A stretch of 18,857 nucleotides of DNA from DASUVM01 sp036378955 (GCA_036378955.1 DASUVM010000002.1:1-18857), one strand, 5' to 3'. Shown: positions 7,778 to 15,967, counted from the stretch's first letter. A program made the numbers and translations. Notes: generated by a model not told the origin, from the sequence alone.

Positions 7778-8668
7778 ATGAATGAAACAACAATTATTAT
7801 CACACTCGCTGTTATAGCGCTTTTGCAGCTTGCAACCCTATTTAACCTAAAAGAACGTCACCCTAGGCAACGCCGTGCATCAGTCGTGCTAGATACCTGT
7901 GCACTCATTGATGGTCGCGTGAAAGAGTTAGTAAAAACAGGCTTTATTGATGCTCAGCTTATTATTCCTCAGCGTGTTATTGATGAACTGCAATATCTGG
8001 CCGATCATGGCGATGCACATAAACGTTCCCGTGCCCGGTTTGGGCTCGACGTCGTGCAAGACATTCAAGCAATTGCTTCCTCTGATGTGCTCATTTTACA
8101 TGACAACCTCGACCGTCATATGGAAACCGATGCCGCGCTCATTGACATCGCAAATAAGCAAGGCGCGCAATTATATACGACCGACTATAACCTCAATAAG
8201 GTCGCACGAATCAAAGGAGTAAGTGTTCTCAATGTCAACGAATTGGCTCATGCGCTCCGGCCACTTCGCCTGCCGGGTGAAACAATTGAAGTTAAAATCG
8301 TACAAAAGGGTGCATCGAATGCTCAAGGCGTCGGCTATCTCGAAGACGGAACCATGGCAGTCATTGAAAATACCTCACGCCGGATCGGCCAAAAAGTAAC
8401 TGCTCGGGTTGACAGAATGCTGCAAACAGAGGCAGGCAAGATGGTATTCGCCAAGCTTGAAGGAGCTAAACTCGCCACTCACACTCAGCCTGCTCAGCAC
8501 AAAGCGCAAAAGCCACAACCAACAAAGGCAGCTCCCCCCGAACAAAACGAGCCACAGCAACCTATCAAGCCAAAGAAGTTAAAACCAGCCCGCCGGGTAT
8601 ATAAAAGCCAAAACAACAACAGCACGCACTTTCAAGCGCAGATCGCTAAAGTTAAGCCGCAAATTTAG
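7778..8668 (+). CDS. YacL-like PIN/TRAM domain membrane protein
   Basis: A 296-residue protein with one N-terminal membrane helix (about 4-22). A PIN nuclease domain (about 35-160) has acidic residues in the expected places (D39, D45, E70, D118, D136). A TRAM RNA-binding domain follows (about 165-228, containing GVGYLEDGTMAVIEN). The tail from about 236 is rich in P, Q and K and probably disordered. The combination is that of Bacillus YacL-type proteins, predicted membrane-associated RNases. YacL usually has four membrane helices, whereas only one is seen here. An AGGAAA ribosome-binding site overlaps the radA stop codon and supports the ATG at 7778. The gene ends the clpC run and meets the PBP gene tail to tail with two bases between stop codons and no visible terminator. 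Confidence 0.88.
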   Translation: MNETTIIITLAVIALLQLATLFNLKERHPRQRRASVVLDTCALIDGRVKELVKTGFIDAQLIIPQRVIDELQYLADHGDAHKRSRARFGLDVVQDIQAIASSDVLILHDNLDRHMETDAALIDIANKQGAQLYTTDYNLNKVARIKGVSVLNVNELAHALRPLRLPGETIEVKIVQKGASNAQGVGYLEDGTMAVIENTSRRIGQKVTARVDRMLQTEAGKMVFAKLEGAKLATHTQPAQHKAQKPQPTKAAPPEQNEPQQPIKPKKLKPARRVYKSQNNNSTHFQAQIAKVKPQI

Positions 8669-8670
8669 TG

Positions 8671-11457
8671 CTAATAAGAGCGGGCAAATTTATTCTGCCA
8701 GCGACTCGATCTTCCATTATTAAACAAGCGTTGCTCATTTCCAGTTGCCGCTAAAGTAACCGATTGTTGTTTTGAAAATGTACCATCATAGAGTACTGAA
8801 TCAATAACAGTTGCCGTAATGGTAATACTGCCGCTCGCTGTCGCCGTGTAAGGAATACTATATTCACCACTGCCGTTTGCACCGACGCTCCCAACCACTT
8901 GGCCATTCACGGCAAACTCAACTGACTGTAACTGGTTTGTACCCTGAGTGACCGAAGCAGTAAGCTTATAGGCACCACTAGGGCCGGTTGGCGCAGCGCT
9001 AATGTTGGTAACGAACGGTTTGGCATCTTCGCAGCGGTGGCGATCATCATCGGCATTGGCGTCAAAGCCATCGGGTGCAACCAAGGTTTGTTTATTATTA
9101 GTGGGGTCAACAATCTTTTGCACGAGCACCTCTTGTTTGGCACGCTCAGGGGTACATTGAGTGGCCTTTTTCTTGCTAATTTTATCAAAAATCATTTTCA
9201 CACCGTCGGCATCTTGGGGCTTGCGATACCATGAAGGCCAAATATCTTTGCGGCCATTGACGGTTAGATCTTGAATGCCCGCCGGGCGGTTAAACCATTC
9301 GTTTGCTTTGTATTTACCCTCGGCCATATACACATCTTTGTGAACACCTGACATGTAGTCGTTAACGGCACGGCGCACCGGAGTGCTGTCACTCCCGGTG
9401 CCAATCGGGCTGCCGTCGTGTCGGCCAGACCATACTGCGGTTGCGACTTTGGTAGAATAACTCATCATCCATTGGTCGAGCGCCTTACCTTTGCCGTTAT
9501 CACTTGTGCCGGTTTTTGAGGCTGTTTTAACATCAGGCACAACAAAGCCAAACCCGCGTCCACTAGTGCCAAACACCTTTAGGCGAGCATTAGGGTCGGT
9601 GAGGGAATCTGAAACCATATAGGCAACTTGCGGGTCAAGCACTTGTTTTGACTCATCTTTCCACTGCTTGAGTGTCTGGCCTTGAGCGTTTTTCACATCC
9701 ATTACATAGCCTAGCGGCTTCGCAACACCGCCACGGGCAAATGTTGCAAAAGCGTTGGCATGTTCAACTGGGCGGGCAAGACAACCACCACCAATAGCCG
9801 CCGAAAGACCTGGGGTTTCGACATTTTTACAAAAAGATGCATCGCCAGCTTCGCGTGCTGTCTCAATAACGTTATCTGTGCCAGCAATATGCATCGCCTG
9901 TACAGCAACGGTGTTTAATGAATTGCCAAGCGCCTCACGAATAGTAACAGCACCATAGTAACGGCCGGTAAAGTTTTTTAATTCGCACTGCGGGTCGGTG
10001 TTGCCACGGCAGTAAACATCTTTAATGTTGCGGTCTTGAAACACCGAACCAGGCCCGTAGTTAACACCCGGGCGTTGCTTAAATAGGGTGGCATAATCAA
10101 ACGGCTTAATACTTGAGCCAGGCTGTAACTCGGCGGTAGCATAGTTTGTTTGGCCATTAATGCTTGTGTCGTTAAAGTCAACGCTGCCTACCATGGCAAT
10201 AACCTGACCGGTCTCAACATCAACTGAAGAAAGGCTCATGTTGTCAATGTTATTGCCCCCAGTTTGAAAGTATTTGCGAGCCCCTTGCACGGCGGCTTCG
10301 GCTTGGTTTTGAGCACGAATATCAAGCGTGGTCTTAATGGTGAGGCCACCATCACCCATGACCTTCGAGCCGAATTCTTTTTCAAGTTGCGATTTTACTG
10401 TTAATAAAAAGTGCGGTGCTTTCATATTGGCAGTACTTGAGGTCAGTGGCAGGATTTTTGACTGCAAGGTTGGTACGTCGGGGTACTCTTTGAGAGCATC
10501 GCTGGCTTGTTGTTTGGTAATATAGCCCTGTTCTCGCATATTGTTAATAACAACCTTTTGACGGTTCAATAGCGCCTGGTTGCATCCTTCGGTTTGTGTG
10601 TAGGGGTTGTAGCAACCGGGCGATTGGGGAATGGCAGCAAGTAAAGCCGCCTGTGCAACACTCAGGTTCTTTGGTTCAACTCCAAAATAGGCCCGAGAAG
10701 CAGCCGCCACACCGTTGCGTGGACCGCCGTACGGTACTTGATTCAGATAAAGATTTAATATTTGATCTTTACTATACATACGCTCAACCTCAATGGCCAA
10801 GATGGCTTCTTTGATCTTACGCATATAGCCCGATAAGCCAGAGCGTTGAGAAGCTTCTTCGTCGGTAAAGAACACCTTACGAACCAATTGCTGAGTAAGG
10901 GTTGAGGCACCCTGGGTTTCACCGCCGCCAGCATTGTTAAAAACCGAGCGGGCGATGCCAGTAAAACTAATGCCACCGTGTTTGTAAAAGTCTTTGTCTT
11001 CGATAGAAATCGTGGCCTGACGCATCGTATCATTAATATCTTTAGCATCAACCACAATTTTATAGTCACCGCCACCGTTATCTTCCCATAAAAGCTGGCC
11101 GTTGCGGTCAAGATATTTTGTGACAGTTGTTTGCACCCGTTTGGCAAGTTCTTCGGGCCGAATAGCGTCGAGGTCTTTGCGAACATAGGCAAAGACACCG
11201 GCGGCCAGAATGGCCAGCACGAGCACCGTAACACCAACAATCTTCAGTGCCATAATACCGCCTTCGCGGCTGAACCAATATTTAACAACACGCCTTGGGT
11301 GTAGCCGATAAAGCAGGCGTTTTACAGGGTGTTTCGGAAGAGTGGCAAGATACTCAGCCTTTCGTCGTGCGCGGGCATCGGCTTTTGCCTTGCGCTTGTT
11401 GGAAAGGTTTGAATAGACGCGAAGCGTTCCATTTCCCCGAGAAGAGTTTTTCGCCAT
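8671..11457 (-). CDS. Class A penicillin-binding protein (GT51 transglycosylase + transpeptidase)
   Basis: Bifunctional peptidoglycan synthase: it polymerises glycan strands and cross-links stem peptides outside the membrane. The 928-residue protein has a long, basic cytoplasmic N terminus (1-60) and one membrane helix (about 69-92). The GT51 domain has catalytic E153 in IEDKDFYKH and the GASTLTQQLV motif. The transpeptidase domain has all three active-site motifs: S448-S-I-K451 (nucleophile S448), S513-L-N515 and K648-T-G650. A C-terminal Ig-like or fibronectin-like domain (about 800-900) ends in a basic tail. The family is usually 650-900 residues, so this one is long at both ends. The start has GGAGGA at 11468-11473 (complement) and a promoter at 11492-11497. 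Confidence 0.95.
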   Translation of the reverse strand: MAKNSSRGNGTLRVYSNLSNKRKAKADARARRKAEYLATLPKHPVKRLLYRLHPRRVVKYWFSREGGIMALKIVGVTVLVLAILAAGVFAYVRKDLDAIRPEELAKRVQTTVTKYLDRNGQLLWEDNGGGDYKIVVDAKDINDTMRQATISIEDKDFYKHGGISFTGIARSVFNNAGGGETQGASTLTQQLVRKVFFTDEEASQRSGLSGYMRKIKEAILAIEVERMYSKDQILNLYLNQVPYGGPRNGVAAASRAYFGVEPKNLSVAQAALLAAIPQSPGCYNPYTQTEGCNQALLNRQKVVINNMREQGYITKQQASDALKEYPDVPTLQSKILPLTSSTANMKAPHFLLTVKSQLEKEFGSKVMGDGGLTIKTTLDIRAQNQAEAAVQGARKYFQTGGNNIDNMSLSSVDVETGQVIAMVGSVDFNDTSINGQTNYATAELQPGSSIKPFDYATLFKQRPGVNYGPGSVFQDRNIKDVYCRGNTDPQCELKNFTGRYYGAVTIREALGNSLNTVAVQAMHIAGTDNVIETAREAGDASFCKNVETPGLSAAIGGGCLARPVEHANAFATFARGGVAKPLGYVMDVKNAQGQTLKQWKDESKQVLDPQVAYMVSDSLTDPNARLKVFGTSGRGFGFVVPDVKTASKTGTSDNGKGKALDQWMMSYSTKVATAVWSGRHDGSPIGTGSDSTPVRRAVNDYMSGVHKDVYMAEGKYKANEWFNRPAGIQDLTVNGRKDIWPSWYRKPQDADGVKMIFDKISKKKATQCTPERAKQEVLVQKIVDPTNNKQTLVAPDGFDANADDDRHRCEDAKPFVTNISAAPTGPSGAYKLTASVTQGTNQLQSVEFAVNGQVVGSVGANGSGEYSIPYTATASGSITITATVIDSVLYDGTFSKQQSVTLAATGNEQRLFNNGRSSRWQNKFARSY

Positions 11458-11491
11458 TTAAATATATTCCTCCGAATGAATAATCTTTAGC

Positions 11492-11497
11492 ATTATA
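11492..11497 (-). promoter_or_regulatory. -10 box (TATAAT) for the PBP gene
   Basis: The complement reads TATAAT, a perfect -10, about 35 bases before the PBP start. The -35 region about 17 bases upstream is A+T-rich (TTTAAA-like) and not a good match. A GGAGGA ribosome-binding site (complement of 11468-11473) lies between it and the ATG. Confidence 0.6.
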
Positions 11498-11569
11498 CCA
11501 TTTGGCATGCTGTATTTAAAAGTGAGTAGAATGATTTTTAGTGTCATTAGTCTTAAAGCTAAAGACAAC

Positions 11570-11626
11570 CCTCTCGCACTACGGCATCACCTCACAAGAT
11601 GTAGGCAAGCAGCATAGTGCGAGAGG
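11570..11626. repeat. 12-bp perfect inverted repeat with 33-base loop
   Basis: CCTCTCGCACTA (11570-11581) is exactly complementary to TAGTGCGAGAGG (11615-11626). It lies between the 101-residue membrane-protein gene and the PBP promoter, both minus strand. Read on the minus strand it is followed by GTTGTCTTTA, too few T for a classic terminator. It could be a structured RNA, a weak terminator, a protein-binding site, or the remnant of a small mobile element. Confidence 0.55.
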
Positions 11627-11653
11627 TATCCGCTTTCGTATAAACAAGATGCT

Positions 11654-11684
11654 ATCGCTCTAATAGCTTCACGAGCAGAGCGAT
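11654..11684 (-). repeat. 8-bp hairpin over the stop codon of the 101-residue gene
   Basis: ATCGCTCT (11654-11661) pairs with AGAGCGAT (11677-11684) across a 15-base loop that contains the minus-strand stop codon (11669-11671). Downstream on the minus strand there is no T run. It may be a weak transcript-end structure. Confidence 0.35.
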
Positions 11685-11974
11685 GAACCTAAGGTAACGA
11701 TACTCAAAATGGTGACAGTTACAGCCATTGGCCCCCAGCCGATATCGTTCGGTGCTTTCATGTACCACCACAAGCGGTATAGACTTGCCCCGTATATATT
11801 GAAGCCAGTCGCGGCTGCATAGGCAGGTATAAGTAGCAAGATACTGCACACACCTACTAATGCCCTTGCCCTAGAGTTGTTATTAGACCGTAGAACGATA
11901 AGGGCTGTGAGAATGATGCCGAACGGCAACATCGAACACCCTATGATTAAAGAAACAAGAAGTTCGATCCGCAT
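11669..11974 (-). CDS. Small membrane protein, 101 residues, three predicted helices
   Basis: Not recognised. The product has three hydrophobic segments: about 5-28, 38-58 and 79-98. A short basic N-S-R-A-R loop follows the first, and a W/Y-rich loop (YRLWWYMKAPNDIGWGP) precedes the third. The hydrophobic periodicity and a GAGG ribosome-binding site four bases before the ATG support a real gene rather than chance. It is divergent from tyrS, and its product would lie upstream of PBP on the same strand, separated by 197 bases (11472-11668) between its stop and the PBP ribosome-binding site that include inverted repeats. No function can be proposed. Confidence 0.6.
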   Translation of the reverse strand: MRIELLVSLIIGCSMLPFGIILTALIVLRSNNNSRARALVGVCSILLLIPAYAAATGFNIYGASLYRLWWYMKAPNDIGWGPMAVTVTILSIVTLGSSLCS

Positions 11975-12066
11975 CTCGCCTCATTTCTTGACAAAACGAA
12001 CCGCTTTAGTTAATAACAATTTACCCTAAGAAGCAGGCCTCGTACAGCAGAAATCCATAAATGGGA

Positions 12067-12075
12067 TGATATACT
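12067..12075 (+). promoter_or_regulatory. tyrS extended -10 (TGATATACT) immediately before the start codon
   Basis: TG, one base, then TATACT (12070-12075) forms an extended -10. Only six bases (12076-12081) separate it from the ATG at 12082, so transcription would start at or next to the A of the start codon. There is no Shine-Dalgarno sequence in the preceding 15 bases. A second possible promoter further up has a perfect TTGACA (11988-11993) but a poor -10 (TAATAA, 12011-12016), and would give a normal leader. Confidence 0.5.
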
Positions 12076-12081
12076 ATTGTC

Positions 12082-13299
12082 ATGACACTATCTGAAGAGC
12101 TCAGGTGGCGTGGTTTTATTAACCAAACCACCCTCGAAAATTTGACCGAACTTGATACTAAAGAATGGACGTTTTATCACGGCTTTGACGCCTCGAGCGA
12201 TTCACAAACCATCGGTAACCTCGCTGCTATGATGCTCGATTTAGTATTTTTACGCCACGGTCATAAGGCGATTTTATTGGCTGGCGGTGCCACTAGCCTA
12301 ATCGGTGACCCAGGCGGCAAAGATGAAGAGCGGCCCTTGCAATCCGAAGAGACCATCCGTTACAATGTCGCCCAAGCTGAAAAACAATTACGCCATATCA
12401 TGCGTGGCCATGATTTTACAATGGTAAATAATATTGACTGGTACCAATCAATGAATGTCATTGCATTCTTGCGTGACATTGGCAAGCATTTTGGTATGAG
12501 CACTTTAGTGCAGCGTGATTACATTCAAAAACGTATCGGCGAGGGCGGTGGTGGCATGAGTTTCACTGAATTTAGCTACACGCTTTTGCAAGGCTATGAT
12601 TTTTTGCATTTATTTAACAAATACGGCTGCACTCTACAATTAGCTGGCGCCGATCAGTGGGGCAATAGCCTCTCGGGCATTGAGCTTATTCGCAAAACAC
12701 ATGCCCAGCAGGCCCATGTTATAACCTTGCCGTTAGTTATTAACAAAGCAACTGGTAAAAAATTTGGCAAGAGCGAAGCAGGGGCTATCTGGCTTGATGA
12801 GGTAAAAACTAGCGTTTATAAATTTTACCAATTTTGGCTTAATATCGATGACGAAGGGGTTATTGATTACCTTAAAATTTACACTCTGCTTTCAAAAGCA
12901 GACATTGACGCGCTTGAGGTAAAAACGCAAGCTGCGCCGCAAAAACGCGCTGCTCAAAAAACTCTTGCCTATGAAGTCACTAAATTAGTCCATAGCGAAG
13001 AGCGCGTCAATAATGTTATGAAGGTAACCGAAGTGCTATTTGGCAATCAACCGGTGGCCAGCCTGAGCAAGCAAGAACTGACCGACTTAGCAGCCGAAAT
13101 TCCCACTACACACTCTGGCGAGAGTGTCGTCAAGACACTTCTAATGGCCGGCTTAGCAGGTTCAATGAGTGAAGCAGGCAGGCTCATTAAAAACGGTGGT
13201 ATCTCGTTGAATGGCCAAAAAGTCACGAATGATGAAGTTATCAACACCACCCCAAGCTTGTTGAAAAAAGGCAAAAATAGCTTTTGTCTTATTCGCTAG
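12082..13299 (+). CDS. tyrS: Tyrosyl-tRNA synthetase
   Basis: Charges tRNA-Tyr with tyrosine. The 405-residue product has a class I catalytic domain, the G-A-D-Q-W-G-N tyrosine-site motif, and the K-F-G-K-S signature at 227-231 (KMSKS equivalent). It ends in an S4 RNA-binding domain (about 340-405, SEAGRLIKNGGISLNGQKV). Length and order fit bacterial TyrRS. The HIGH signature is unusual: residues 43-46 read T-I-G-N, and the preceding 'DPTADS' reads D-A-S-S-D-S. Both histidines that normally stabilise the ATP phosphate transition state are therefore replaced. The rest of the active site looks intact, so I expect a working enzyme. It meets the next gene tail to tail with a four-base overlap at the stop codons. 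Confidence 0.95.
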   Translation: MTLSEELRWRGFINQTTLENLTELDTKEWTFYHGFDASSDSQTIGNLAAMMLDLVFLRHGHKAILLAGGATSLIGDPGGKDEERPLQSEETIRYNVAQAEKQLRHIMRGHDFTMVNNIDWYQSMNVIAFLRDIGKHFGMSTLVQRDYIQKRIGEGGGGMSFTEFSYTLLQGYDFLHLFNKYGCTLQLAGADQWGNSLSGIELIRKTHAQQAHVITLPLVINKATGKKFGKSEAGAIWLDEVKTSVYKFYQFWLNIDDEGVIDYLKIYTLLSKADIDALEVKTQAAPQKRAAQKTLAYEVTKLVHSEERVNNVMKVTEVLFGNQPVASLSKQELTDLAAEIPTTHSGESVVKTLLMAGLAGSMSEAGRLIKNGGISLNGQKVTNDEVINTTPSLLKKGKNSFCLIR

Positions 13300-14639
13300 C
13301 GAGCGGCCTCAAAGTTGCTTAACACTGCTTGTGCAACTGGAATTATGCGGCCTTCAAACGCATCGGCCGAGGCGTCCTGCTTGTCTAGACTCATCTCAAG
13401 GTTAATAATTGCACCACCTTTTCGAATCACGAGATTATAAGGGTTTTCTAGGGCACTGACTGTTTTTGCTTTTTTAATATATGCCTCATCGCCCAAAGCA
13501 ATTTTTGCTTTTAACGAAGTGACTTCATATAAACTGTTCTTTTTTTCATCGGCCGTGAACTGCTTGGCGTCTTCAAGGCTACGTACTTGCCTCAGCGTTA
13601 CTCTGCTTTGGGTAATGTTGCTCTTTAAAATATCGCGGTCAATCTCAAGCCGTTCACATTCGCGGCGAATGCTGTTACTGCCGACTTCTGTCAAGAAGAT
13701 TGCTTCATTAGCGAGAGCGCCGGTCGGCTTGTTAGTAAAGCGGGTAAACTCATCGGCGCTCAGTAGACTGCAAGGGTCGGTGAGCTGTTGATAAGGCTCG
13801 GGGTAGGTGATTGTCAGCGGCCCTGTTGGAGCCTTGCTTAAAGCCGCGGCGATGTCATCGCTAGCCGCGTCAAGCAATGCAGCGATACCGGTTTTAAAAA
13901 TCACTGCCGCGCTTTGATCTTTTTTAACAAACAGCGTTGCGTAATAGCCATTGCTGTCTTTTGTAGGCATGGGGTAAACATCGATATCTTTAAAACTGTG
14001 TTCTTCGAACTTTTTTTGACTTTTTACAAAATTCAAAAATTGCGGCGCAAGTGGCGTTGGTTTTTGGGTAATATAAAGCTGCGCAAAAGGGCTATTAATA
14101 AGAGAGTTTTGAATGAATTTTTGGTCACCGGTTTGGCCATAGCTGCAACTGCTATCGGCAAGCGAAATGTAAGGGTCAGTGCTCACCACCCCCGGTTTTT
14201 CATTAACAACTGTACCGGGCTGCCGCGGGCTTGCATCGCTGCCAAGTGGGCTGGCAATATCTCGGTCGATGTAGTTATGTTCAAGCATCACCGGGTTACT
14301 GGCACGCTCGTCGGTGCCTACCGTGTTAAGCAACTTCGTGAAGTTGGGGATAGTCTTTTTTAAGGTGTTCAGGCTAATTAAGTTGCAAGCATCATAGACT
14401 GAACTGCCGGCATATGTCTTTGCGGGTGAATCTGCGCCAAAGGCGAATAAATCAGATGCCGGCTTTTGTGCTTGTTGGTTATTTGCAGGTGTTGCAGTTT
14501 GCGGGGCACGGGTAAAAAACACGACCGCCGCAGCAACTGCAAGTAGTAGCACAGAAGCCACAACGGCAATCATTAACCACAACTTTTTTCGAGATGAAGT
14601 TACGGGTGGTTGGGATGAGCTGGCTTGAAACGGATCCAT
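13296..14639 (-). CDS. Membrane-anchored protein with two 2-cysteine extracytoplasmic modules (paralogue B)
   Basis: Not assigned to a named family. A short cytoplasmic tail with S, P, Q and basic residues is followed by one membrane helix (about 20-43), a Pro/Gln/Ala linker, then an extracytoplasmic region of about 380 residues. It contains exactly four cysteines there, in two modules. C85 (D-A-C-N-L-I-S) pairs with C165 (S-S-C-S-Y). C290 (D-P-C-S-L-L-S-A-D-E-F) goes with C328 (R-R-E-C-E). The 'DPCSLLSADE' turn resembles the opening of DUF3558-type actinobacterial lipoproteins, but no lipobox is present. It lies 17 bases downstream of its paralogue (14657-15967) with AGAGG before the ATG, so the two are probably co-transcribed. 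The modules may be disulfide-bonded. Confidence 0.65.
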   Translation of the reverse strand: MDPFQASSSQPPVTSSRKKLWLMIAVVASVLLLAVAAAVVFFTRAPQTATPANNQQAQKPASDLFAFGADSPAKTYAGSSVYDACNLISLNTLKKTIPNFTKLLNTVGTDERASNPVMLEHNYIDRDIASPLGSDASPRQPGTVVNEKPGVVSTDPYISLADSSCSYGQTGDQKFIQNSLINSPFAQLYITQKPTPLAPQFLNFVKSQKKFEEHSFKDIDVYPMPTKDSNGYYATLFVKKDQSAAVIFKTGIAALLDAASDDIAAALSKAPTGPLTITYPEPYQQLTDPCSLLSADEFTRFTNKPTGALANEAIFLTEVGSNSIRRECERLEIDRDILKSNITQSRVTLRQVRSLEDAKQFTADEKKNSLYEVTSLKAKIALGDEAYIKKAKTVSALENPYNLVIRKGGAIINLEMSLDKQDASADAFEGRIIPVAQAVLSNFEAAR

Positions 14640-14656
14640 AGTAGTACCTCTTTTCG

Positions 14657-15967
14657 TTAACGGCTTGCCTGTTCGAATATTTTTTCAACAAAGCTATCAG
14701 TTACTTTTATTCCTTTCGGTGTGAAAGTCTTATTGGCAAGGTTATTAGAAATTACCTCAATACGATAATAGTTATTACCCTGCAGAATGTAATAGTTATA
14801 CATGGTGTCTTCTATTGCAACGCTTACCACTTTTGCTCCACCATCAGCAATGGCAACTTCGGCATATTCACCGCGTGACTTATCATTCGAAGAGGGTGTC
14901 CGTAGGGTTATCTTGCCCTTTTCGAAAGTCTCAGACGCTTCTTCGGCACTACTAAATATCCGTTTAGTGACATTGAGGGTGTGCGTGAACCTGTCGTTAT
15001 AGGCAAGGGCGGCATTTGCTTCATCTTGGCGTTCGGCCACCGTTCGAAAACGGTAAGAGCAGACCGATTCAAGGCTTGCAAACTGGTAGCTTTTATCAGT
15101 AATACGCGTCATATTCTGTATGCTGTTTATATCAGTCGGCCGAAACTCTAAGGTATTAAAAGATGCACCGAGCCTGGCAATATCAAAATTCGCGCAAACA
15201 TCTCGGGCTGGTTTGCCGCTGAGTGAAGTGCTGTCATTAAAGTCTGGTGTTTTCTGTGCCTGGCCGTCATCAATGCGTTTGAAGGCCGTTTTTGCAAGGT
15301 TGTCAACAACAGCAATTTGCTCCTCTTCGCTGAAGCCAAAGTCGGTTGATGTTGTTATGATGATCTCGAGATTGCCTCGCAAAACAGAGGCACTTAAGAA
15401 TTGTTTGCCAGTTTTTTCATCTTGTTCATTGAAGGCATAGCCGGGTTTCACAGAAGGAAGCGGCTTGGCGGTTACCCGTGCCTTGTATTCTTCATATGTT
15501 TTCCGAGCAGTGGCATCATCTTTATACTGCACAGCGTAGATATCAACTTTTTTACTCTTGCTTCGGCCCTCGGGGGTCAAATCGGTGACATCAAAGTTGT
15601 AAGTACAACTACTGCCATATTCGTCTTTTTGGGTGAGTCTTAATATATCAACGGGTTTACCGTTGGTTGAGTAAGTATCGGTTGTCGAAACAAAAAACTT
15701 GTCTTTGTCGCTAATGTTGAAGGCACTAGTAATATCACCGTGTGTAAACATGCTGCAGGCATACAGATAGGGCTTGCCGGCGATAGTAACTGCTGGCCGA
15801 ACTACTGCAGGGGGGACGCCGTTCGGTTTCAATACAAATAACCATATTGTTACAAGCAAAGCTATGACAGTAATAATTCCAAGGCCAATAAACAAGAGCA
15901 GCTTGCCCCGTTTTTGCCGGGTATTCTGGGGTGGTGTTGGGGTTGCTGAAATAGTGTCTGGTTGCAT
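14657..15967 (-). CDS. Membrane-anchored protein with two 2-cysteine extracytoplasmic modules (paralogue A)
   Basis: Same layout as its downstream neighbour: a 21-residue basic/Pro tail, a membrane helix (about 22-46), then an extracytoplasmic region with four cysteines in two modules. C71 (Y-A-C-S-M-F) and C121 (S-S-C-T-Y-N-F) form the first. C258 (D-V-C-A-N-F-D) and C303 (S-V-C-S-Y-R-F) form the second. The repeating pattern is an opening x-x-C-x-x-F/L and a closing S-x-C-x-Y. This suggests internal duplication within each protein and gene duplication between them. No catalytic motif is visible, so a binding or surface role is plausible but unproven. AGAGGA lies just before the ATG at 15967. 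It is divergent from recG across a palindrome at 16020-16046. Confidence 0.65.
   Translation of the reverse strand: MQPDTISATPTPPQNTRQKRGKLLLFIGLGIITVIALLVTIWLFVLKPNGVPPAVVRPAVTIAGKPYLYACSMFTHGDITSAFNISDKDKFFVSTTDTYSTNGKPVDILRLTQKDEYGSSCTYNFDVTDLTPEGRSKSKKVDIYAVQYKDDATARKTYEEYKARVTAKPLPSVKPGYAFNEQDEKTGKQFLSASVLRGNLEIIITTSTDFGFSEEEQIAVVDNLAKTAFKRIDDGQAQKTPDFNDSTSLSGKPARDVCANFDIARLGASFNTLEFRPTDINSIQNMTRITDKSYQFASLESVCSYRFRTVAERQDEANAALAYNDRFTHTLNVTKRIFSSAEEASETFEKGKITLRTPSSNDKSRGEYAEVAIADGGAKVVSVAIEDTMYNYYILQGNNYYRIEVISNNLANKTFTPKGIKVTDSFVEKIFEQASR

Noticed and set aside
8666..8673. Terminator between the convergent YacL-like and PBP genes
   Set aside because: Only two bases separate the stop codons, and no stem followed by a T run is visible on either side.
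10755..11240. 161-codon minus-strand frame overlapping the PBP gene
   Set aside because: It lies in a different frame of the GT51 coding region on the same strand, and the PBP frame carries all catalytic motifs.
11521..11660. Possible tRNA or structured RNA gene in the PBP upstream gap
   Set aside because: No cloverleaf arms, T-loop GTTCRANYC or CCA-like end was found. Only the simple inverted repeats were kept as features.
13914..14363. 149-codon plus-strand frame opposite paralogue B
   Set aside because: Antisense to the cysteine-module gene, with no ribosome-binding site or recognisable motif.
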